Shown one piece after another: positions 1 through 7,431 of a DNA stretch of 11,546 nucleotides. The notes under the pieces were generated by a model. The model saw only the letters and a program-made list of their open reading frames with translations, was not told where the DNA came from and did no database searches. The first letter of the stretch is position 1. Each line of letters opens with the position of its first letter. The DNA comes from Bacteroidales bacterium (GTDB taxonomy: Bacteria; Bacteroidota; Bacteroidia; Bacteroidales; DYOH01). The position numbers and the translations under genes were made by a program. Where the stretch lies: contig DAOVUO010000040.1 of NCBI GenBank assembly GCA_030632545.1, positions 1-11,546 on the forward strand, in the 5' to 3' direction.

Positions 1-363
1 ACTTCAATTTTTGTAGATACCAATTTAGCTAATATTAATAATGCACTAGATACTGGAACAGATAGGATTGAGCTATATACAGAACCTTATGCGGCAAATT
101 TCGATATTGACAAAGAAAAAGCAATTGCACCTTTTGTTACGGCTGCTTTGCGAGCTAAAAAAATTGGATTAGAACTAAACGCTGGACACGACTTAAATTT
201 AGATAATCTAGCCTTTTTTATTGAAAAAATCCCATTTCTAAGCGAAGTATCTATTGGCCACGCTCTTATTTCAGATGCCTTATATTATGGACTAGAAGCT
301 ACAATTCAAATGTATTTAGCTCAAATAGATAAAGGAGCATTTGATGCATTGACAAGTAGATAG
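1..363 (+). CDS. pdxJ: Pyridoxine 5'-phosphate synthase PdxJ, C-terminal half (5' end outside window)
   Basis: The reading frame is open from base 1 to the TAG at 361-363 and gives 120 residues, about half of a normal PdxJ of roughly 240 aa. PdxJ is a cytosolic TIM-barrel enzyme that condenses 1-deoxy-D-xylulose 5-phosphate with 3-amino-2-oxopropyl phosphate to give pyridoxine 5'-phosphate, the last ring-forming step of the DXP-dependent vitamin B6 route. Visible family motifs are RIELYTEPYA (fragment residues 22-31), GLELNAGHDLN (56-66) and EVSIGHALISDAL (82-94), which match the late barrel strands and phosphate-binding loops of known PdxJ. An internal ATG at 148 is not the true start, because conserved sequence extends upstream of it without a stop. 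The hydrolase gene follows after 73 bp on the same strand, so the two may be co-transcribed. Confidence 0.93.
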   Translation, partial: TSIFVDTNLANINNALDTGTDRIELYTEPYAANFDIDKEKAIAPFVTAALRAKKIGLELNAGHDLNLDNLAFFIEKIPFLSEVSIGHALISDALYYGLEATIQMYLAQIDKGAFDALTSR

Positions 364-375
364 TTAATAGTGATT

Positions 376-417
376 GGTGATTGATAATTGGTGATTGATA
401 ATTGGTAATTGATAATT
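376..417. repeat. Three tandem copies of a 14-bp unit
   Basis: The unit GGTGATTGATAATT occurs at 376-389 and again at 390-403. A third copy with one change (GGTAATTGATAATT) fills 404-417, and partial unit-like sequence precedes the first copy. The array fills most of the short gap between pdxJ and the hydrolase gene. Arrays of this GATTGGTAATTG kind are familiar in intergenic DNA of Bacteroidota; that comparison is from memory. No function can be assigned. Copy-number variation by replication slippage is possible. Confidence 0.85.
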
Positions 418-436
418 AGTAAATTCTATAAAGTAC

Positions 437-1246
437 ATGCAACTCAACTATAAAAGAATTGGCTCAGGTTCGCCACTCATTATTTTACACGGGCTTTATG
501 GAATGTCTGACAATTGGTTAACAATTGCAAAACAGCTAGCAGACCATTTTGAAATATTTCTTATAGATCAACGAAATCATGGTGCATCGCCACACAGCGA
601 AAGTCAAACTTACACTGATATGGTAGATGATTTAAAAGAGTTTTTTGAAAAACATGACATTGAAAAAGCGAGTATTTTAGGTCATTCAATGGGAGGTAAA
701 ACAGCTATGTTTTTTGCCACAGCCCACCCCGAAAGGATTAGCAGACTAATTATTGCAGATATTTCCCCAAAATCTTATGTGGCAGATAAACACGCAGCTC
801 CACAACTTGAAATGCATAGTAAAATAATAAATGCCATGCTATCTGTTGACTTTACTCAAGTAAAATCCAGACGTGATGTGGCTCTACAAATGGAAACAAT
901 ATTGCCTAACAAACGAATTATCCAATTTTTACTCAAAAACCTCAAAAAAAACGAGGATAATCATTTTTCTTGGCAATTAAATATCAATGCAATTAAAAAC
1001 AACGTGAATAATATATTAGAAGGATTTGATGAGAAAAAATTTAACGAATCAAATGCCCTTACTAATTTCCCAGTACTATTCCTACGTGGCGAAAACTCTG
1101 ATTACATTCAGGATAATGACGAAATACTTATTCGTAAAATTTTTCCCTACGCTGATATTGTTACAATTTTTGATGCAGGACACTGGCTACACGCAGAACA
1201 GCCACAAGCTTTTCATAGTGCAATAATGGATTTTGTCTTTAATTAA
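437..1246 (+). CDS. Alpha/beta-fold hydrolase, YbfF-like esterase
   Basis: This 269-aa protein is a cytosolic alpha/beta hydrolase with no signal peptide. The oxyanion-hole motif HGLYG is at residues 18-22, followed by DQRNHGAS (44-51). The nucleophile elbow GHSMGG (82-87) gives Ser84. The likely acid is Asp222 in RGENSDYI, and the catalytic His is His249 in AGHWLHAEQP. This set and the near-standard length match the YbfF group of esterases, which cleave short acyl esters or acyl-CoA in vitro; the physiological substrate is unknown. The ATG at 437 leaves a usual short N-terminal strand before HGLYG. There is no Shine-Dalgarno motif, as expected in Bacteroidota. It lies between pdxJ and bcp on the same strand. 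A link to B6 metabolism is suggested only by position. Confidence 0.92.
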   Translation: MQLNYKRIGSGSPLIILHGLYGMSDNWLTIAKQLADHFEIFLIDQRNHGASPHSESQTYTDMVDDLKEFFEKHDIEKASILGHSMGGKTAMFFATAHPERISRLIIADISPKSYVADKHAAPQLEMHSKIINAMLSVDFTQVKSRRDVALQMETILPNKRIIQFLLKNLKKNEDNHFSWQLNINAIKNNVNNILEGFDEKKFNESNALTNFPVLFLRGENSDYIQDNDEILIRKIFPYADIVTIFDAGHWLHAEQPQAFHSAIMDFVFN

Positions 1247-1262
1247 AAATATAGTACATTTA
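1232..1262 (+). promoter_or_regulatory. Candidate Bacteroidota-type promoter for bcp (and recA)
   Basis: TTTG at 1232-1235 is followed after 19 bp by TACATTTA at 1255-1262. This fits the Bacteroidota sigma-factor pattern (-33 TTTG, about 19-21 bp, -7 TAnnTTTG) except for the final base. The predicted transcript would start some 20 nt before the bcp ATG at 1292. The -33 element lies inside the end of the hydrolase gene. AT-rich sequence makes chance matches fairly likely. Confidence 0.38.
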
Positions 1263-1291
1263 TCGGCTTAACAAACTAGAAATTAAACTTA

Positions 1292-1759
1292 ATGACACAT
1301 TTAGTAGAAGGAGATAAAGCCCCCGAAATTAATGCAAGAATTAATGGTAAAAATTTTTCTTTATCAAATTTAAAAGGGAAAAAAGTAGTTCTTTATTTTT
1401 ACCCAAAGGATAATACACCAGGCTGTATCAACGAAGCTTGTAACTTACGTGATTCACATAATCAGTTTTTAGAAAAAGGATTTGAAATAATTGGTGTAAG
1501 TCCAGACTCAGAAGAATCTCACGAGAAATTTACTAAAAAGCATGAACTTCCATTTCCTTTAATAGCCGATACAGAGAAAAAAATAATTAATGACTATGGT
1601 GTATGGGGAGAAAAAAACCTATATGGAAAAAAATCAATGGGGCTTTTGCGGACAACTTTTATTATTGATGAAAATGGGAAAATTGAGAAAATTTTTAAAC
1701 GTGTAAAGACTAAAGAACATAGCGAGCAAATTTTTAAAGCATTAGCAATAGAAGAATAA
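1292..1759 (+). CDS. bcp: Thioredoxin-dependent thiol peroxidase (Bcp/PrxQ)
   Basis: This 155-aa peroxiredoxin of the Bcp/PrxQ group has the standard family length. It reduces hydrogen peroxide and organic hydroperoxides in the cytosol and is recycled by thioredoxin. The active-site block YPKDNTPGCINEACNLRD places the peroxidatic Cys at residue 45 and the resolving Cys at residue 50, the five-residue spacing typical of Bcp. Residue 46, usually Thr after the first Cys, is Ile here. Other family features are FEIIGVSPDS and the late LLRTTFIIDENGKI strand. The gene starts 45 bp after the hydrolase stop and ends 45 bp before recA, so bcp and recA probably share a transcript. A bcp-recA neighbourhood is known in Bacteroidales genomes, which supports the lineage call. 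Confidence 0.95.
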   Translation: MTHLVEGDKAPEINARINGKNFSLSNLKGKKVVLYFYPKDNTPGCINEACNLRDSHNQFLEKGFEIIGVSPDSEESHEKFTKKHELPFPLIADTEKKIINDYGVWGEKNLYGKKSMGLLRTTFIIDENGKIEKIFKRVKTKEHSEQIFKALAIEE

Positions 1760-1804
1760 AATTATTAAAAAAATAGAAAACCTAAAATAACACTCAAGTA
1801 TAAT

Positions 1805-2824
1805 ATGGCAAAAAAGGACGAATCAAAAGAAAAACTAGAAAAATTGAAAGCTCTTCAATTAACACTAGATAAAATTGACAAAAACTACGGAAAAGGAACA
1901 ATTATGAAACTTGGCGATAAGCCAGTTGAAAATATTCCTATTATATCATCAGGTTCAATTGCTCTTGACGTTGCACTTGGAGTTGGGGGCTATCCTCGTG
2001 GAAGAATTGTTGAAATATATGGCCCCGAATCTTCGGGAAAAACCACTTTGGCAATTCATGCCATTGCTGAATCACAAAAACAAGGTGGTATAGCCGCAAT
2101 GATTGATGCAGAACATGCTTTTGACCCTACTTACGCAAAAAGCTTAGGCGTAGATATCGACAATCTATATATTTCTCAACCAGATAATGGTGAACAAGCA
2201 TTAGAAATTACAGACCATTTAATCCGTTCTGGTGCCGTTGACATTGTAGTAATAGATTCCGTTGCAGCATTAACACCAAAGGCAGAAATTGAAGGCGAAA
2301 TGGGCGATTCAAGAATGGGTTTACAAGCCCGTTTAATGTCTCAGGCATTAAGAAAACTTACTGCAAATATTAGCAAAACACATGTTACTATTATATTTAT
2401 CAATCAATTACGCGAAAAAATTGGTGTAATGTTTGGTAATCCTGAAACAACAACGGGTGGTAATGCGCTAAAATTCTATGCCTCTGTTCGTTTAGACATA
2501 AGAAGAATTGGGCAAATTAAAGATGGCGATGAAGTTAAAGGAAATAGGGCTCGTGTAAAAGTTGTAAAAAATAAAGTTGCACCACCATTCCGTAAAGCTG
2601 AATTTGACCTAATGTTTGGCTTAGGAATTTCAAAAGTTGGTGAAATTGTTGACCTTGGTGTAGACTACGAAATTATTAAAAAAAGTGGTTCGTGGTACAG
2701 TTACGGTGAAACTCGCCTAGGACAAGGACGTGATGCTGTAAAGCAGCTAATTATGGATAATCCTGAATTATCTCAAGAATTGGAAACAAAAATTAGAAAG
2801 GCTTTAAAAAAGCTACAAGAGTAG
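1805..2824 (+). CDS. recA: Recombinase RecA
   Basis: RecA, 339 aa, forms ATP-dependent filaments on single-stranded DNA, catalyses strand exchange and, in species with LexA, stimulates its self-cleavage. Walker A GPESSGKT is at residues 73-80. The catalytic Glu is E103 in DAEHAFD. Walker B runs through DIVVIDS with D151. The DNA-binding L2 region covers about residues 201-216 (QLREKIGVMFGNPETT). The RecA signature ALKFYASVRLD is at 221-231. The protein stops at KALKKLQE, so it lacks the acidic C-terminal tail of the 353-aa E. coli protein. The ATG at 1805 opens the usual Lys-rich N-terminal helix. I see no clear LexA-type operator upstream. A strong hairpin follows the stop codon, marking the end of the operon. 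Confidence 0.99.
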   Translation: MAKKDESKEKLEKLKALQLTLDKIDKNYGKGTIMKLGDKPVENIPIISSGSIALDVALGVGGYPRGRIVEIYGPESSGKTTLAIHAIAESQKQGGIAAMIDAEHAFDPTYAKSLGVDIDNLYISQPDNGEQALEITDHLIRSGAVDIVVIDSVAALTPKAEIEGEMGDSRMGLQARLMSQALRKLTANISKTHVTIIFINQLREKIGVMFGNPETTTGGNALKFYASVRLDIRRIGQIKDGDEVKGNRARVKVVKNKVAPPFRKAEFDLMFGLGISKVGEIVDLGVDYEIIKKSGSWYSYGETRLGQGRDAVKQLIMDNPELSQELETKIRKALKKLQE

Positions 2825-2833
2825 TAAAAATAT

Positions 2834-2888
2834 AAAAAAAGCCATATCAAAACTACACTTTTCATTGTGTTTTGATATGACTTTTTTT
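2834..2888. terminator. Bidirectional intrinsic terminator between recA and hemD
   Basis: CATATCAAAA (2843-2852) pairs perfectly with TTTTGATATG (2870-2879). An inner CAC/GTG pairing closes an 8-nt loop. The stem is flanked by an A-run on the left (about 2834-2840) and a T-run on the right (2882-2888). It therefore has the shape of an intrinsic terminator on either strand and sits between convergent recA and hemD, 10-60 bp after the recA stop. Confidence 0.9.
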
Positions 2889-3035
2889 TATTTCAAAAAA
2901 ACATACAATTCCTTAACTACAAACTTTCCATAAAAAGTTATAACTCATAAAATTACATACGATTGCCAATTTTCAAAAATTGTAAATTGCAAAGCCACAA
3001 CCTATCAACTAGATAACAATCAAACAGTTACACTT

Positions 3036-3812
3036 TCAATTTTTAATGTATTCCGCAACCAATTCGGCCAAGTCTTCAATTGTAGATTTTGGTGAAGTTA
3101 AAGCTATGGGATAGCCCTTTAATTGAATAAACCTTGAGGTTGTTTTACCAATACTGGCAATTCTTAATTTTGTTTTATCCTTAATATTTTTCTCACAATG
3201 ACGAAGGAAATTATCAAATTCTGAAGGACTTGTAAAAACAAGTAATGAATAATTATCTGAAACAATAGCCTTATCTAATTCTGTATAAACTTTCTTTACA
3301 TAAGATGTTTGATAAACATCAATTCGCTCAACTTTTGATGTTATTTCTCTTAATTTTAACCGTAAAGAATCAAGAGCCAAATTCCCTAAAATAAGTAATA
3401 TACTATCCATATTTGTGATTACATCGTCTTTATCAATATAATACATAAATTCATTAGACGTTGTACCTGGATTAACAAAATCAACTTTTATATCATTTTC
3501 CTCTAATACCTTTGCTGTAGCATGTCCAATTGTTGCAATTTTATTCGCAGACAAATCAGGGATTTCATTTTTATATTGATTCCACAACTTTATAAATGCC
3601 TTTACACCACTCCTACTTGTAAAAATTAGCCAAGTAAAATCATTTATCGAGTCAAACTGCTTTTTTATTTCATCATTAATTTGAACAGACTCAATTCTAA
3701 TCATTGGATAATTAACAACGTTAAAACCTCTATTCTCTAATAAATCTGTAAATCTATTTGCCTGATTTTCTTCCTGAGTTGTAATTACTACTTTTTGATT
3801 TGCCTTTTTCAT
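3036..3812 (-). CDS. hemD: Uroporphyrinogen-III synthase HemD
   Basis: This 258-aa protein has the length and two-lobe pattern of HemD, which closes hydroxymethylbilane with D-ring inversion to give uroporphyrinogen III in haem and sirohaem synthesis. Sequence conservation in this family is low, so the call rests on characteristic blocks: YPMIRIE (35-41), LIFTSRSGVKAF (62-73), KIATIGHATAKVL (91-103), LLVFTSPSEFDNFL (190-203), IASIGKTTSRFI (218-229) and the C-terminal PKSTIEDLAELV (241-252). No other hem genes are in the window, so it stands apart from its pathway. It converges on recA. The ATG at 3812 begins a Lys-rich leader just before the first beta strand (KVVITT), which is a normal start. 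Confidence 0.9.
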   Translation of the reverse strand: MKKANQKVVITTQEENQANRFTDLLENRGFNVVNYPMIRIESVQINDEIKKQFDSINDFTWLIFTSRSGVKAFIKLWNQYKNEIPDLSANKIATIGHATAKVLEENDIKVDFVNPGTTSNEFMYYIDKDDVITNMDSILLILGNLALDSLRLKLREITSKVERIDVYQTSYVKKVYTELDKAIVSDNYSLLVFTSPSEFDNFLRHCEKNIKDKTKLRIASIGKTTSRFIQLKGYPIALTSPKSTIEDLAELVAEYIKN

Positions 3813-3861
3813 CTATTTATTCAAATAAATACGTCTAATTTGTAAATTAAAAACGTATAAG

Positions 3862-4106
3862 TTAATTCAAGTTTGTTTTATAGATTTTAAAATTTGTTTT
3901 GCTCCATTTTATTAAAATAGAACCAGCAAATTCATGTGCCAATATTATTGAACCGATAACTATAGCTTTTCTACTATCACCAACCATAAAATTACCATTT
4001 ATAGTTGCAAGCAATCCATATATTCCAGATTATTAAACCAAGTAAAAAACTTATATCCGCCCTCTAATATAGCCAAAAATTTTATTTCAACCATAGCAGC
4101 AATCAT
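3862..4106 (-). pseudogene. Possible frameshifted small membrane-protein ORF
   Basis: On the minus strand an ATG at 4106 opens a 35-codon frame (MIAAMVEIKFLAILEGGYKF, then FTWFNN) that stops at 3999. From about 4029, after the shift, another frame reads SGIYGLLATINGNFMVGDSR and then KAIVIGSIILAHEFAGSILI to a stop at 3862. Joined by one indel near 4030, the two give about 81 residues of protein-like composition with a hydrophobic segment (AIVIGSIILAHEFAGSILI). I do not recognise the family. It may be a decayed gene, a sequencing indel in a real small gene, or chance; the coding-like second half argues mildly against chance. The gene lies upstream of hemD in the same orientation. Confidence 0.35.
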
Positions 4107-4835
4107 TTTTTTTAATCCACAGCACTTCAATTTTCCACTACCCAATTTAAATCCCCCTAATCTCTAAAGGCGATATTTTTAATCAAATATATAAATTTAT
4201 ATCATTGCGAATACTTTCGAAATTCTAATAACAAAGATATATTTTTTTTACTAAATTAAATAAGAATCACTCCTATTTAACTCAGTAAAAAACACAAACA
4301 ATTAAGTCACAACCAAATATCACTCAAAAAACATTAGTAAAGCTAAAAAATAGGATAAGCTTAAGTTCAAATTATGAATTAGTATACATAAAAGGCATTT
4401 CAACATCATTTAGTACTAGTTTGCAAAGCCAACTTAAACTAATTATCAACAACTTACATTTCACTCAGATTTATTTAACAAAAAATTTTACTGTCATCCT
4501 AAAACAGCAAAATAAGTGTATTTATTACATAATAGTTCCCCGATAATCGGGACAGGCCGTTTATTTTTCATAAATTACTGAAATTCATAGATTTACTAAA
4601 TTTTATTCTACCGACTATATCCCTTATAATTAACTGATTACAATTTTGAAACAATAAATTTAGTAAATCTTAACGAACCATTGTTACAAACATTTGACGA
4701 ATAATTACTTAAAATAAAAGATAAAAAAGCTGCGGTTAATTTATATTACCAGTAAAATGTGGAAAATTTGAAATTTAAAGTCTAAAGTAAAAAAGCAAAA
4801 TTATTTTATCTATAAAACCAAAAAATTAAAAAAAA
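4107..4835. other. Gene-free intergenic stretch, about 0.7 kb
   Basis: No convincing gene is visible on either strand here; frames are short and the sequence is very AT-rich. It holds a small GC-rich palindrome, CCCGATAATCGGG, at 4539-4551 inside an otherwise AT-rich tract, and the inverted repeat listed separately. The last 100 bp must contain the promoter for the exported-protein gene at 4836, but I could not pick out a convincing match. Confidence 0.6.
4589..4670. repeat. 15-bp perfect inverted repeat with 52-nt spacer
   Basis: AGATTTACTAAATTT at 4589-4603 is the exact reverse complement of AAATTTAGTAAATCT at 4656-4670. The 52-nt spacer shows no gene, and no T-run follows either arm, so it does not look like an intrinsic terminator. 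It could be a regulatory RNA structure or the ends of a very small palindromic element. Confidence 0.75.
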
Positions 4836-5543
4836 ATGAGAAAATTAATTCTAATTGGCCTTATTTTGGCCATCGCAACAAGTTCTTGGGCACAAAACGA
4901 AACTATAATTGAAGAAGAAACACCAGTTTATGGTGAATCACCAAAAAGTGTGTTTATAAAGCCAGAGAAGAAAAAAGATGAAATTAAAACTATTTTTGGC
5001 GAAGTTAAAACACGTGGCTTTTACATGGGTATGGATGCTCAATTTATTGATTATCAGGACTGGCAAGCTACAGGAATGAACTTTAGAATGGGTTGGATTG
5101 TAAACCACACATTTTCATTAGGTTTTAATGGCGGATACTATGGTTCACCATTCGATTACGACAACTATTATAATGAAGCAACTGCCTTAAAAAGCGGATA
5201 CGGTGGATTAACTTTTGAAATTGCTTTCCTTCCAAAATTACCCGTACATGTCACTTTTCCTATAAGTATTGGTTTTGGTGGAATTTCGCATGTTATTGAC
5301 TATACTTCAAACACATGGTATGCTGACGAATGGGATTACTATTCGGAATACCGAACTTTAGACAGTGATATTTTTGCTTACGTTCAACCTGCTGCACAAC
5401 TTGAATTTAATGTATTAAAACACTTAAGAATGGGAATAGGTTTAGCATATATGCAAACTACATCAATAAGTATTGATAATATAGATAAATACCCTTTAAA
5501 TGGCCCAATTGGAAATTTTAGTCTGAAAATTGGAAAATTTTAA
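4836..5543 (+). CDS. Exported outer-membrane beta-barrel-like protein, unknown function
   Basis: The 235-aa product begins with a clear signal peptide: basic MRK, a hydrophobic core LILIGLILAIA, and likely cleavage after SSWA, leaving Gln20 as the mature N-terminus. A charged linker (about residues 24-55) follows. The rest alternates aromatic and polar residues in barrel-strand style (GFYMGMDAQFIDY, FRMGWIVNHTFSLGFNGGYY, HLRMGIGLAYMQTT) and ends NFSLKIGKF with a C-terminal Phe, the usual Bam-recognition signal. This points to a small outer-membrane barrel. I do not recognise a named family. The gene at 5579 lies 35 bp downstream, is also exported with a similar barrel-like pattern, and is probably co-transcribed, so the two may work together. 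Confidence 0.8.
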   Translation: MRKLILIGLILAIATSSWAQNETIIEEETPVYGESPKSVFIKPEKKKDEIKTIFGEVKTRGFYMGMDAQFIDYQDWQATGMNFRMGWIVNHTFSLGFNGGYYGSPFDYDNYYNEATALKSGYGGLTFEIAFLPKLPVHVTFPISIGFGGISHVIDYTSNTWYADEWDYYSEYRTLDSDIFAYVQPAAQLEFNVLKHLRMGIGLAYMQTTSISIDNIDKYPLNGPIGNFSLKIGKF

Positions 5544-5578
5544 TAATTTCGTGCTCGATAATTATTAATTAAAAAAAA

Positions 5579-6088
5579 ATGCGAAGTAAATTTATTTTCA
5601 TCCTTATTGTACCTATTTTAATAGGAAACATTTTATCTGCTCAAGAGAGTTCTTCAAATAATGCTGATTTAGGAATATATTTTAGCTATAGAGGAGGAAT
5701 TTCTTATATCAAGCCAATAGAGCAAAATAGAAAATTTGAAATTTTAGCCACTTTTGAGCATGCCGGACTTGGCTTAGCTTTAAACAAACTTTATGTCATT
5801 CCGTTTGTAAGTTCAGAGCCAAACCTTACATTAGTAGCAGGATTTGGTGCATTTGTAAGATATAGTGCTGACCCAAAATTCGTATTCGATACTCCAGATT
5901 GGACAAATCGCTTTATGGGATTTGGTATAAATGGAATCATTGGATTAGACTATCTTTTGCCAAAAATTGGTTTTCATATTGGCGTTAGTCTTAGACCAGC
6001 AGCAGAATTAGGATATGGCGACTATAGACATTATCCAGGAACTGGTTATATGTATTTATACATCCCATTTTCTGAATTAAAATTTTAA
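5579..6088 (+). CDS. Exported small beta-barrel-like protein, unknown function
   Basis: The 169-aa product has a signal peptide (MRSK, then FIFILIVPILIGNIL, with likely cleavage after SA before Gln22). The mature part of about 148 residues shows alternating hydrophobic strands (ADLGIYFSYRGGISYI, LTLVAGFGAFVRY, FGINGIIGLDYLLP, GFHIGVSLRPAAELGYGDYR) and ends YLYIPFSELKF with a C-terminal Phe. The pattern suits a small outer-membrane barrel or a barrel-like periplasmic protein. Short glycine-rich strand pairs and the ending FSELKF recall lipocalin-sized Bacteroidota hypothetical proteins, but no family can be named. It is the second gene of the pair starting at 4836, 35 bp after its partner, and is followed at once by a strong terminator. 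Confidence 0.78.
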   Translation: MRSKFIFILIVPILIGNILSAQESSSNNADLGIYFSYRGGISYIKPIEQNRKFEILATFEHAGLGLALNKLYVIPFVSSEPNLTLVAGFGAFVRYSADPKFVFDTPDWTNRFMGFGINGIIGLDYLLPKIGFHIGVSLRPAAELGYGDYRHYPGTGYMYLYIPFSELKF

Positions 6089-6128
6089 AAAACAAAACTC
6101 TAGAATTTAAATTCTAGAGTTTTGTTTT
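6089..6128. terminator. 40-bp perfect palindrome, intrinsic terminator of the exported-protein pair
   Basis: AAAACAAAACTCTAGAATTT (6089-6108) is followed directly by its exact reverse complement (6109-6128), with no spacer. The outer parts of the arms form the A-run and T-run of a bidirectional intrinsic terminator, and the CTCTAGAATTT core forms the stem. It begins at the base after the TAA of the upstream gene and lies between convergent genes. Confidence 0.9.
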
Positions 6129-6160
6129 TATTTGCACACCTAAATTATTAGGGTGTTTAA

Positions 6161-6195
6161 TACAATAGTTGCTTATTGCTCGAAGAACTATTGTA
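6161..6195 (-). terminator. Weak hairpin after the UspA gene
   Basis: TACAATAGTT (6161-6170) pairs with AACTATTGTA (6186-6195), a 10-bp stem with a 15-nt loop, about 20 bp past the stop of the minus-strand UspA gene. No T-run follows in the minus direction, so its role as a terminator is uncertain. A shorter hairpin, ACACC/GGTGT, sits next to it at about 6136-6155. Confidence 0.35.
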
Positions 6196-6214
6196 ATGCG
6201 TAATATTTTTTTTA

Positions 6215-7123
6215 CTACAAAACACCAAGCGGATCAACAAAGAAATTAAATACAGTATCTTTAGTATCATCCCATGGCAATACGCTCATTACGGGTATAT
6301 CAGAAGTCTGCAAAAGTGCTTTTGCTGTTGTTCCTAAAAAATAATTTACTGTACTAATATTTTGCTGAGTTAAAATAATAATAAGTTCTGCTTTTATCTC
6401 ATCAGCATAGTCTATAATCATCTCAGAAACCGACCTATCAATTTGCTTAACCATTTTTTCGGTAGATTTTAGACCTTCTGCATCCATAATTTCTTTAGCT
6501 TGATGCAATTTAGTTAGAGCTTTTATTTCTAATGCCGCACTATTTTTATTTAAAACTGTAAATAAATCTATACGTGCATCAAATAATTTTCCATATTCAA
6601 CGGCCGCCGTTAATTGGTCGTTTACCTCTTTAGTAACATCAAGAGGAACAACAAAATTCATTTCACCAGAAGCAACTTCTTGTAAATTGACAGAGCCACG
6701 AATTGATAAAACAGGATACTTTGATTCGTGAATAAGGTGCTGTGTATTAGAGCCTAAGACCAACTGAGTTAAATTTGGTTTTTCTGTTTTTCCAACCATT
6801 ATAAACTCTGGAAGTATTTCATTTGCCACTTTCAATATCTGCACATAAGCTTTACCAAATTCTATTCTGATATCAAACTTAACAGCCGTATATTTTGCTG
6901 ATAATTTTGTAGCCATATTTTTTAATTCTGCCTCTGCCGCCATTTTTATCTCTGCATGCTTTTCGGCACTCATAAACTTTGCTAACCATGAGCTCTCCTC
7001 AATTACAGTGAGTAATAAAATAGAAGATTCGTCTTTTTCGGCAAAATATGCAGCATAATCAACCGCCAACAGTGCCTGCTCACCAAAATCAACAGGCATT
7101 AAAATTACTTTATTTGTTTTCAT
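6215..7123 (-). CDS. Tandem-domain universal stress protein (UspA family)
   Basis: This 302-aa cytosolic protein carries two UspA domains. Domain 1 (about 1-145) starts with KVILMPVDFGEQALLAVDYA and ends with the nucleotide-loop region VGKTEKPNLTQLVLGSNTQH (110-129). Domain 2 (about 153-285) starts with NFVVPLDVTKEVNDQL and ends LGTTAKALLQTSDIPVMSV. The canonical ATP loop is G-2x-G-9x-G-S/T. In domain 1 the middle Gly is Glu114, while Gly111 and Gly124-Ser125 remain. In domain 2 the first two Gly are Leu251 and Gln254, and only Gly264-Thr265 remain. ATP binding may therefore be weak in domain 1 and absent in domain 2. Two-domain Usp proteins of about 280-300 aa are common in Bacteroidota. It is probably a single-gene unit, converging on the exported-protein pair. 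Confidence 0.92.
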   Translation of the reverse strand: MKTNKVILMPVDFGEQALLAVDYAAYFAEKDESSILLLTVIEESSWLAKFMSAEKHAEIKMAAEAELKNMATKLSAKYTAVKFDIRIEFGKAYVQILKVANEILPEFIMVGKTEKPNLTQLVLGSNTQHLIHESKYPVLSIRGSVNLQEVASGEMNFVVPLDVTKEVNDQLTAAVEYGKLFDARIDLFTVLNKNSAALEIKALTKLHQAKEIMDAEGLKSTEKMVKQIDRSVSEMIIDYADEIKAELIIILTQQNISTVNYFLGTTAKALLQTSDIPVMSVLPWDDTKDTVFNFFVDPLGVL

Positions 7124-7144
7124 GTAAATGCATTTTTTCTAATG

Positions 7145-7174
7145 CTAAATTACAAATTTTTAAGCTAATTACAA
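7145..7174 (-). promoter_or_regulatory. Candidate promoter for the UspA gene
   Basis: Read on the minus strand, TTG (7174-7172) is followed after 19 bp by TAATTTAG (7152-7145), one base off the Bacteroidota -7 pattern TAnnTTTG. It would start transcription about 15 nt before the ATG at 7123. The region is AT-rich, so this is a tentative call. Confidence 0.3.
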
Positions 7175-7308
7175 GAGCAAATACTTCATTAATTTTTTAT
7201 CACGAATAAATTAATAATCAATTAATTACATTTTCGCGATATTAAAGACAATTAATTATTAATCAAAATGATGTACAAACACATGACGAAATATTGAATC
7301 ATTTGTTG

Positions 7309-7339
7309 CACGGAATGAATGCCTTGCCTAATGATGTAA
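7309..7339. repeat. Degenerate copy of the CACGGCAT hairpin unit
   Basis: These 31 bases match 7541-7571 at all but two positions: the CACGGAAT...ATGCCTTG form replaces CACGGCAT...ATGCCGTG, and the shared tail is GCCTAATGATGTAA. Both substitutions break base pairs, so this copy has lost the perfect hairpin. Confidence 0.8.
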
Positions 7340-7431
7340 GAATTTCATAATTAAACAACAAATTGCATTTTATGTATAATATTCTTAATCATTAACCGTG
7401 GCATTTCATTAGTGATGTTCTACATAATTAG

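Noticed and set aside
1026..1226. Plus-strand open frame within the hydrolase gene
   Set aside because: It is an out-of-frame reading over conserved hydrolase sequence, including the catalytic Asp region.
4539..4551. CCCGATAATCGGG palindrome as a regulator binding site
   Set aside because: It is a single short copy far from any start codon; similar sequences occur as general intergenic palindromes in this phylum, so no operator role can be supported.
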